DNA from: WLNJ01 sp037131165
GTDB taxonomy: Bacteria; Actinomycetota; Thermoleophilia; Solirubrobacterales; Solirubrobacteraceae
DNA: 49,395 nt
Assembly: GCA_037131165.1 (NCBI GenBank)
Contig: JBAXRO010000006.1
Span: 1 to 49,395, forward strand
Reading direction: 5' to 3'
In this document: positions 9,143-15,708 of the stretch, in pieces
Layout: every line of letters begins with the position of its first letter
Position numbering within the stretch: position 1 is the stretch's first letter
Notes under the pieces: model-generated
What the model was told of the DNA's origin: nothing
Databases searched by the model: none
What the model saw: the letters and a program-made list of their open reading frames with translations, nothing else
Made by a program: the position numbers and the translations under genes

Positions 9143-9945
9143 CGGATCACCTGGATCTCCGGGTGGGTCGCGAGCAGCGTCTGGGTGAAGACGTAGTTGA
9201 AGGCGAAGATCCCGAGGAAGGCGATGACGACGGCCTGGTTGACGGCGCGGCCCACTCCCTCGGCTCCGCCGGATGCCGTCATCCCCTTGTAACAACAGAC
9301 GATCGCGATGATCGCGCCGAACAGGGTGCACTTGAGCACCGAGCCCCAGAGGTCGACGGTCGAGGCGTTGGTGAAGAAGGTCGCCCAGAACGGCCCGAGC
9401 GGCGCTCCGTTGACGAGTGTCGCGACGATGCCGCCGAAGATGCCGAACAGCAGGGCGTAGACGTCGAACAGGCCGGTGACGAGCATCAAAGCGAGGAAGC
9501 GGGGCACGACGAGGTTCTTGACCGGGTCGACGCCGAGCACCTGGAGGGCGTCGAGCTCCTCGCGGATCTTGCGGGCACCGAGGTCGGCAGTGATCGCGGT
9601 GCCGGCGACGCCGGCGAGCACGATCGCCGTCACGAACGGCGCGAACTCACGGATCGAGGCCAGCACGAAGAAGCCGCCGAGCCGGTCGATCGCTCCGAAC
9701 AGGACGAGGATGTTCGACGCCTGCAGGCCCGGCGCGCCGTAGCCGAAGGCGACCGTCGAGATCAGCAGCGGGAACCAGCAGAGCTTCATCGCGAAGAGGA
9801 ACTGGCTGACGAACTCGCCACCGTAAGGGTATGGCGGCTTGACGGCGCTGACGATCGTCTTGCCGGTGAGAATCACCATGTCGCCGGCCTCTTCGAGGAC
9901 GTTCTTGGCTGGCGTGAATGCGCGGTCGAAGGTGCTGTTGGCCAT
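9139..9945 (-). CDS. YrbE/MlaE family permease, first gene of the mce operon
   Basis: I choose ATG 9945 (MANSTFDRAF) because GGAGGAGAGAG lies just upstream on the minus strand (9950-9960); an earlier in-frame start at 10050 would add unconserved residues. The 268-residue product has MlaE helices and the coupling loop LGARKIREELDALQVLG. A second conserved stretch, ASGGAEGVGRAVNQAVV, lies near the C-terminus. It is the first gene of a nine-cistron minus-strand transcript running towards base 213. Confidence 0.94.
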   Translation of the reverse strand: MANSTFDRAFTPAKNVLEEAGDMVILTGKTIVSAVKPPYPYGGEFVSQFLFAMKLCWFPLLISTVAFGYGAPGLQASNILVLFGAIDRLGGFFVLASIREFAPFVTAIVLAGVAGTAITADLGARKIREELDALQVLGVDPVKNLVVPRFLALMLVTGLFDVYALLFGIFGGIVATLVNGAPLGPFWATFFTNASTVDLWGSVLKCTLFGAIIAIVCCYKGMTASGGAEGVGRAVNQAVVIAFLGIFAFNYVFTQTLLATHPEIQVIR

Positions 9946-10002
9946 CGTCTCTCTCCTCCATGCCCGACAGCCGCTTGGGAGAGCGGCCGGGAATGGCCCT
10001 CT

Positions 10003-10008
10003 ACTGTA
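10003..10008 (-). promoter_or_regulatory. Candidate -10 element of the mce operon
   Basis: TACAGT on the minus strand lies about 57 nt upstream of the first permease ATG, which has a good Shine-Dalgarno site. No clear -35 was found. A small inverted repeat (CCGCT/AGCGG, 9971-9986) lies in the presumed leader. Confidence 0.3.
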
Positions 10009-10129
10009 CGACAGAGGCGGCTTTCCCGCCCCTTGCGCGGGCGAGGTCATTCATCCGGGCGCAGCGGAGTTGTTACGGCTATCCCCGAAACGGATGACAC
10101 CTTTCCCCCGGTGGTACGCTCCGGGCGCT

Positions 10130-10735
10130 TTGCGGGGGAGAGTCACAACCACTTGCTGCGTCCTTGCGGCTCTTGTCGCGGTCGGCTGCGGAGCGTCCGC
10201 CAACGGCCCCGGCGCCAACAAGGTGACCGGCGACGGCACCTACACGGTCGATATCCCGTCGGCCTCGTTCCCCGAGCTGCAGCGCCTCGACCGCAACTCG
10301 GCGATGAAGGTGGCTGTTCGCAATACAGGCGACCGCACGATCCCCAACGTCGCGATGAGCGTCTCGACCGACAACGAGGGAACGAGCGCGCCAGCCTTCG
10401 CCAAGCGCGACCCTCAGCGCGGCCTCGCCGAGCCGTACCAGCCGGTCTGGATCGTCGATGTCGGCCCGATCGGCGGGGACACGGCGCTGGCCAACACCGC
10501 GACCCTCGGTCCGCTCGAGCCCGGGGCCACCAAGACCTTCATCTGGCAGGTCCACCCCGTGCGCACCGGTGACTTCACGTTGCGCTGGAAGGTCTCACCC
10601 GCAACCCTCGGCGGCGACGTCCAGTTCGCCTCGGGCGAACCCGCCCAGGGCGAGTTTGCCGTGACGATCGACGGCCAGCCCGCAAAGGCGACCGTCAAGC
10701 CCAACGGCCGGGTCAAGAAGTCCTACCCCAACTAG
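10130..10735 (+). CDS. Putative lipoprotein of unknown function
   Basis: The most consistent start is TTG 10130, giving a short basic N-terminus, a hydrophobic stretch and a lipobox ending AVGC with the acylated Cys at about residue 20. An in-frame ATG at 10094 would only lengthen the n-region. After removal of the signal the mature part (about 180 residues) is beta-rich, with phrases such as AVRNTGDRTIPNVAMSVST and LEPGATKTFIWQV that resemble an immunoglobulin-like or CARDB-type fold. It diverges from the mce operon with a short shared promoter region, so co-regulation is possible but unproven. I do not recognise a named family. Confidence 0.7.
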   Translation: MRGRVTTTCCVLAALVAVGCGASANGPGANKVTGDGTYTVDIPSASFPELQRLDRNSAMKVAVRNTGDRTIPNVAMSVSTDNEGTSAPAFAKRDPQRGLAEPYQPVWIVDVGPIGGDTALANTATLGPLEPGATKTFIWQVHPVRTGDFTLRWKVSPATLGGDVQFASGEPAQGEFAVTIDGQPAKATVKPNGRVKKSYPN

Positions 10736-10890
10736 TCGGTCGGACCGCCCGGCCCACGGGCAGCGTCTCTGCCACGGACGGCAATCGCCTCCTGCCCACC
10801 CGCACGCGATGCCGGTGGCGTGAGCTGAACCTCACTCCCGCAGGCCGTGTCGGCGTTGGGACCGGAGTCGGATCCCCCCACAACGCAGAA

Positions 10891-10915
10891 CGGCGGCTCG
10901 CCAGGCGAGCCGCCG
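10891..10915. terminator. Strong GC hairpin between convergent genes
   Basis: CGGCGGCTCGCC pairs perfectly with GGCGAGCCGCCG around a single A (realistically a 10-bp stem with a 5-nt loop). It lies between the lipoprotein gene (plus) and glnB (minus), both of which end towards it, so it could serve both. There is no T-tract on either strand. The remaining 10736-11017 interval shows no gene. Confidence 0.6.
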
Positions 10916-11017
10916 CCACTGCCACTGCTGGACGAGCCGGTGGGGCGTGCGGAGGCGACGGAACCCCCCGGAGCCGCCGCCTCCGCGTTTTGTTACCGCC
11001 CCCCGGCGTAAGCCGGT

Positions 11018-11380
11018 CTAGGAGTCCCCTCCAGGGTGTGCCTGAAGGGTTTCCTCGCCCGACTCGCCGGTTCTGATCCGGTACGACTGCTCGACCGGAA
11101 GGACGAAGATCTTCCCGTCGCCGACGTTCCCGGTGCGGGCGTGCCGCAGGACTGTGTCGACGATCGTCTGCACGTCGCTGTCGGCGACGACGCACTCGAC
11201 CTTGATCTTTGGCCTGAGGTAGTTGGTCACCGAGGCACCGCGGTAGAACTCGGTGATCCCCTTCTGGCGACCGGACCCCTTCACCTCGCTCACCGAGAGC
11301 GAGGGGAAGCCGGCCTCGAGCAGATCCTCGCGGATCGGCTCGAAAGCCTCGTGGCGGATGTAAGCGATGACCATCTTCAT
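11018..11380 (-). CDS. glnB: PII nitrogen regulatory protein, lacks the modifiable Tyr51
   Basis: This 120-residue protein starts MKMVIAYIRHEAFEPIRE and matches the PII fold throughout. The T-loop reads GRQKGITEFYRGASV, so Tyr46 is present but position 51, the uridylylation/adenylylation tyrosine in many bacteria, is Val. The B-loop region TGNVGDGKIFVLPVE is intact, so ATP/ADP and 2-oxoglutarate sensing should be preserved. It overlaps amtB by ATGA (11377-11380), the classic amtB-glnK arrangement in which PII plugs the ammonium channel under nitrogen excess. Whether it is called GlnB or GlnK is a matter of convention; the linkage favours a GlnK role. Confidence 0.95.
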   Translation of the reverse strand: MKMVIAYIRHEAFEPIREDLLEAGFPSLSVSEVKGSGRQKGITEFYRGASVTNYLRPKIKVECVVADSDVQTIVDTVLRHARTGNVGDGKIFVLPVEQSYRIRTGESGEETLQAHPGGDS

Positions 11381-12951
11381 GCTGTTACCTCCGGGTCTGA
11401 GACGGGGCCGGTACCGACGCGCTGCGAAGCGGGAACCGCCCCGTAGCCCGAGAGTTCAGCGGCCGGGATGAACTGCTCCGGGTAGCCGTACATGCCGTGC
11501 TCGCTGATGTCGAGTCCGGCGTTCTCCTCTTCGGGAGTCACGCGCAGGCCGTACGTCTTCTTGATCACCCAGAAGGTGATGTAGGACATGACGAACACGA
11601 ACACGAACGCGATCACCACAGTCACGGCCTGTGCGGCGAGCTGGTCGAACGAGCCGCTGTAGACGAGTCCACCCTCAGGGTCGCCCCAGGCGTTGTACTG
11701 GGCCAGCTCCGGCACGGTGAAGATGCCGCAGGCAAGGGTTCCCCAGATGCCGGCGAGGCCGTGAGCGGAGAGGGCGCCGACGGGGTCGTCGAGCTTCTTG
11801 TCGATCGCGAGGACGCCGATCACGACGATCGCACCGGCGACTGCGCCGATGATCGGGGCGGCCCACAGAGCCACGTACCCCGAACCGGCGGTGATGCCGA
11901 CGAGAGCGGCGATCGCGCCGTTGCCGGCCATGCCGATGTCGAGCGTGCCCATCTTGATCTTCGAGACGAGCAGCGCGGCGAGCACTCCGGCGGCGGCGGC
12001 GAACATCGTGATCATGATCACCTCGGGCGCCCGACCGTCGACCGCCATCAGGGTCGAGCCGCCGTTGAAGCCGACCCAGCCGATCAGGAGGATGATCACG
12101 CCGAGGCCGAACAGCGGCATGTTGTGACCGGGGATGGCCCGCGGCTTGCCGTCAGGTCCGTACTTGCCGCGCCTGGGCCCGAGCAGCAGCAGCGCTGCGA
12201 GGGCGCCCGTGGCGCCGATCAGGTGGACCGCCGTCGAGCCGGCGAAGTCCTGCACTCCGGGGAGGCCGAACGCTCCGTCCTGGAGGAAGCCGCCGCCGAA
12301 CACCCAGTGGGCACCGAGCGGGTAGATCAGGCCGGCGAAGACGATCGCGTAGAGGATGTAAGCGCCGAACTTGATCCGCTCGAGCGTGGTTCCCCAGACG
12401 ATCGCCAGCGACACCGCGCAGAACGAGAACTGGAAGAGGAACTTCGACGGCACCGAAGCGCTGGAGAAGCTCATCACGCCGAAGGTCGTCTGGAACGCTT
12501 CGCTGAAGCCTCCGCTCGGCACGCCGTCGACGAGGTTCGGCATCGAGAAGAACCAGCCGCCCGCTTGGTCGAAGAGACCGGCCGAGTTGCCGAAGTACTT
12601 GCCGTTGCCGAACGCGAGGGCAAATCCGCAGATCCACCACATGAATGCGGCGATCGAGAAGTTCGTCAGGATCTTCGCGACGATCGTGCCGACGTTCTTG
12701 CCTCGCGAAAAGCCGATCTCCAGCAGTGCGAAACCTGCCTGCATGAAGATCACGAGCGTGGCCGCGACGACGACCCACATCGTGTTGATCGACGACCCGA
12801 TGTTGAACTCCGCCGGGACGGCGCTCTGGTCGTGCGCGAGCGTCGGCGGCTTCGCGTAGGGGTTCTCATCGGCCAAGCCGAGAGCTGGGAATACGAGTGC
12901 TGCGCCGAGGGCCATGAGGACCATCGGCACGAACCTTCTTGTTGTACTCAT
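11377..12951 (-). CDS. amtB: Ammonium transporter Amt
   Basis: This 524-residue protein starts at ATG 12951 with GGAGGTCA upstream. It has a cleavable-looking signal peptide (to about residue 27, GLADEN), an outside segment and then about 11 membrane helices. Recognisable Amt stretches include AGFALLEIGFSRGKNV, the IVWGTTLERIKF region, GWVGFNGGS and the C-terminal SAHGLAGIWGTLACG. The cytoplasmic tail (EEENAGLDISEHGMYGYPEQF) is the part that contacts PII in other bacteria. Co-transcription with glnB and divergence from a glutamine synthetase define a nitrogen-scavenging locus. Confidence 0.96.
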   Translation of the reverse strand: MSTTRRFVPMVLMALGAALVFPALGLADENPYAKPPTLAHDQSAVPAEFNIGSSINTMWVVVAATLVIFMQAGFALLEIGFSRGKNVGTIVAKILTNFSIAAFMWWICGFALAFGNGKYFGNSAGLFDQAGGWFFSMPNLVDGVPSGGFSEAFQTTFGVMSFSSASVPSKFLFQFSFCAVSLAIVWGTTLERIKFGAYILYAIVFAGLIYPLGAHWVFGGGFLQDGAFGLPGVQDFAGSTAVHLIGATGALAALLLLGPRRGKYGPDGKPRAIPGHNMPLFGLGVIILLIGWVGFNGGSTLMAVDGRAPEVIMITMFAAAAGVLAALLVSKIKMGTLDIGMAGNGAIAALVGITAGSGYVALWAAPIIGAVAGAIVVIGVLAIDKKLDDPVGALSAHGLAGIWGTLACGIFTVPELAQYNAWGDPEGGLVYSGSFDQLAAQAVTVVIAFVFVFVMSYITFWVIKKTYGLRVTPEEENAGLDISEHGMYGYPEQFIPAAELSGYGAVPASQRVGTGPVSDPEVTA

Positions 12952-12988
12952 CTGACCTCCTTCAGAGGGAGAGGGGTTTTCAGGGGGC

Positions 12989-13004
12989 GTAACAGGAGCG
13001 GAAC
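12989..13004. promoter_or_regulatory. Possible GlnR-type box upstream of amtB
   Basis: GTAAC-AGGAGC-GGAAC fits the actinobacterial GlnR half-site pattern GTnAC-n6-GaAAC at 9 of 10 defined positions counting n as free. It lies about 38 bp upstream of the amtB start, in the 365-bp region shared with glutamine synthetase. The rest of 12952-13316 holds the two divergent leaders and no gene. A single site match is weak evidence. Confidence 0.3.
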
Positions 13005-13316
13005 TCTCTCTGTGCGCGAGTACAAAGTCATTGTCCGCGTGTATGAACTTCCGGCCCCCGGGTTCTCACAAGGGGAGGAACGCACCCTTGGGCGTTGGTG
13101 TCGGCGCATCCGGCGTTCGACCGCGGGACGCGGGAAATTCCCTGTCGGTAGGGTTTTTCGCGGCCCTTGCTACTTGGGGATGAACCACTCGCCGAGGGTT
13201 TGTCCAGCGGGATAGTGAGATTCGGCCGGCAGAGACCTAGTCTGCGCCAACTTCATACCGCCACATAACCGTCCCGGCCCCGGTCCGGACGGCCAAACCC
13301 AGGAGGAACCCCCGCA

Positions 13317-15464
13317 ATGTCATCCCGTTCGATCAACGTAACTGCGGCCCAGTGGTCAGCCGACGGAGCCGAGCTCGGCCGCGTGGACCTGACCGCCCCG
13401 GGCGCCAACCCGTTCGGTGAGAACGTCTTCGGACCGGTCGTGCTCAAGCAGCGCTTGCCGAAGGCCATCCACAGGAAGCTGCTCGCCACCCTCGAGAACG
13501 GTGAGGCTCTCGACCCGACTCTCGCCGATGCGGTCGCAACCGCGATGAAGGACTGGGCGATGGAGAAGGGCGCGACCCACTACACGCACTGGTTCCAGCC
13601 GCTGACCGGCTCGACCGCCGAGAAGCACGACAGCTTCTACGGCCCCGTCGGTGACGGCACCGCGATCGCCGAGTTCTCCGGCAAGGAGCTGATCCAGGGC
13701 GAGCCGGACGCTTCGTCGTTCCCGACGGGCGGCATCCGCGCGACGTTCGAGGCCCGCGGTTACACCGCTTGGGATCCGACGAGCCCCGCCTTCATCCTCG
13801 AGAACCCGAACGGCTCGCTGCTCTGCATCCCGACGGCGTTCGCTTCGTGGACGGGCGAGGCGCTCGACACGAAGATCCCGCTGCTGCGTTCGATGGATGC
13901 GCTTTCGACAGCCGCAGTCGGAGCGCTCGAGCTGCTCGGCGACACCGAGACCAAGCGCGTGTTCACGACGGTCGGCCCGGAGCAGGAGTACTTCCTGATC
14001 GACGAGCAGTACTACTTCGAGCGCCCTGACCTGATCAACACCGGTCGCACGCTGTTTGGCGCGAAGCCGCCGAAGGGCCATGAGCTCGACGACCATTACT
14101 TCGGCTCGATCCCGGAGCGGGTGCTCGCCTGCATGATGGACACGGAGCTCGAGCTCGCAAGGCTCGGCGTGCCGATCAAGACCCGCCACAACGAGGTAGC
14201 ACCTGCTCAGTACGAGGTCGCGCCGATCTTCGAGAGCAGCAACGTCGGCGCGGATCACCAGCAGCTGACGATGCAGGTGCTCCAGAACGTCGCGAGGCGC
14301 TACGGCCTTGTCTGCCTGATCCACGAGAAGCCGTTCGCCGGTGTGAACGGCTCGGGCAAGCACAACAACTGGTCGATGAGCACCGACGGCGGCGAGAACC
14401 TGCTCAACCCGGGTGACACCCCGCACGACAACCTCTCGTTCCTGTTCTTCTGCACCGCTGTCATTCAGGCGGTCAACAAGCACCAGGGCCTGATCCGCGC
14501 GACCGTCGCTTCGGCCGGGCAGGACCACCGCCTCGGAGCGAACGAGGCGCCGCCGGCGATCATCTCGATCTTCCTCGGTGGCGAGCTCGAGCGCGTGTTC
14601 ACCGCGATCGAGCAGGGCAAGACCACGAAGAGCAAGCCCGGTTCGTTCCTCGGTCTCGGCTCGGACGTCCTGCCTCCGCTGCCGCTCGACGGTGGTGACC
14701 GCAACCGGACCTCGCCGTTCGCGTTCACGGGCAACAAGTTCGAGTTCCGTGCGCTCGGGAGCAGCCAGTCGATCAGCTTCGCCAACACCGTGCTCAACAC
14801 GGTTGTCGCCGAGGCGATCGACGACCTCGCGGCGAAGCTCAAGAAGGCGCAGAGGACGAAGCGCTCACTCGAGGCGGCCCTGACCCCGGTGCTGAAGGCG
14901 GCGATCAAGGAGAACAAGCAGGTGCTCTTCGGTGGCGACGGCTACAGCGAGGCGTGGCACAAGGAGGCCGAGAAGCGTGGCCTCAAGAACCTCCGCACCA
15001 CGCCGGATGCCCTGCCGGAGATGGTCGCCGCCGCGACGGTCAAGGCGTTCAGCAAGTACAAGGTGCTCAGCAAGCGTGAGCTCGAGAGCCGCTACGAGGT
15101 TGCGACCGAGCAGTACATCACCGGTCTCAACATCGAGGGCGAGACGGCTTCGGGCATCGCGAGGACGCTGATCCTCCCGGCCGCGACCCGACACCTGGCC
15201 GAGCTGCGCGCAGCCGAGGTCGATCCGCTGATCGACGAGACTGAGGCGCTCGTGAACGACCTGTTCGCAGCGATCGGCAAGCTCGAGAAGGCGAACGCCG
15301 ACCACCCCGAGAGCGGCACGCTGCTCGCGCACGCCAAGTACATGCGCGACAAGGTGATCCCGGCGATGAACGCGACCCGCGAGGTCGCCGACAAGCTCGA
15401 GGGAATCGTCGCCGACGACCTCTGGCCGCTGCCCAAGTACCAGGAGATGCTGTTCATCAAGTAG
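13317..15464 (+). CDS. glnN: Glutamine synthetase type III
   Basis: At 715 residues it has the length of GSIII (about 700-730), far longer than GSI or GSII. Start ATG 13317 has AGGAGG at 13301-13306. Type III markers include ATHYTHWFQPLTG, a GPEQEYFLID active-site glutamate segment, RHNEVAPAQYEVAP, HEKPFAGVNGSGKHNNWS and NRTSPFAFTGNKFEFRALGS. GSIII condenses ammonium and glutamate to glutamine with ATP and forms double-hexamer complexes. Its divergence from amtB-glnB suggests joint nitrogen control. No adenylylation-loop tyrosine typical of GSI is expected in this class. Confidence 0.97.
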   Translation: MSSRSINVTAAQWSADGAELGRVDLTAPGANPFGENVFGPVVLKQRLPKAIHRKLLATLENGEALDPTLADAVATAMKDWAMEKGATHYTHWFQPLTGSTAEKHDSFYGPVGDGTAIAEFSGKELIQGEPDASSFPTGGIRATFEARGYTAWDPTSPAFILENPNGSLLCIPTAFASWTGEALDTKIPLLRSMDALSTAAVGALELLGDTETKRVFTTVGPEQEYFLIDEQYYFERPDLINTGRTLFGAKPPKGHELDDHYFGSIPERVLACMMDTELELARLGVPIKTRHNEVAPAQYEVAPIFESSNVGADHQQLTMQVLQNVARRYGLVCLIHEKPFAGVNGSGKHNNWSMSTDGGENLLNPGDTPHDNLSFLFFCTAVIQAVNKHQGLIRATVASAGQDHRLGANEAPPAIISIFLGGELERVFTAIEQGKTTKSKPGSFLGLGSDVLPPLPLDGGDRNRTSPFAFTGNKFEFRALGSSQSISFANTVLNTVVAEAIDDLAAKLKKAQRTKRSLEAALTPVLKAAIKENKQVLFGGDGYSEAWHKEAEKRGLKNLRTTPDALPEMVAAATVKAFSKYKVLSKRELESRYEVATEQYITGLNIEGETASGIARTLILPAATRHLAELRAAEVDPLIDETEALVNDLFAAIGKLEKANADHPESGTLLAHAKYMRDKVIPAMNATREVADKLEGIVADDLWPLPKYQEMLFIK

Positions 15465-15545
15465 AAGTTCCCCCGCGCGAGCGGAGATCGGATACGAATG
15501 TTGGAGCGGCGACCGCAAGCGCGGGTCGCATCTCCTCCAGAGATT

Positions 15546-15575
15546 GACGGGGCGGTCCGAGAGGGCCGCCCCGTT
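15546..15575 (+). terminator. Terminator-like hairpin after glutamine synthetase
   Basis: GGGGCGGTCC, loop GAGA, then GGGCCGCCCC forms a 10-bp stem with one G-T wobble, extended by AC/GT outside, about 85 bp after the glnN stop. It is followed by GTTGTCGTT rather than a run of T. Confidence 0.6.
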
Positions 15576-15696
15576 GTCGTTCCGGGCCGGGGTACCGGCG
15601 GGCGACAGCAGCCGCCGTCGCTGGCACCGCCAAGCACACGGGCGCTGCGCCGGGTTCCCAAAGTGCTGAGCGCACCATCGGGTCGCGGCGCCGGTG

Positions 15697-15702
15697 TACC
15701 TT
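15697..15702 (+). promoter_or_regulatory. -10-like hexamer, leaderless start of the HExxH protein
   Basis: TACCTT is followed by six bases and then ATG 15709, with no Shine-Dalgarno site. This spacing fits transcription starting at or next to the ATG. Confidence 0.35.
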
Positions 15703-15708
15703 ATGCCG

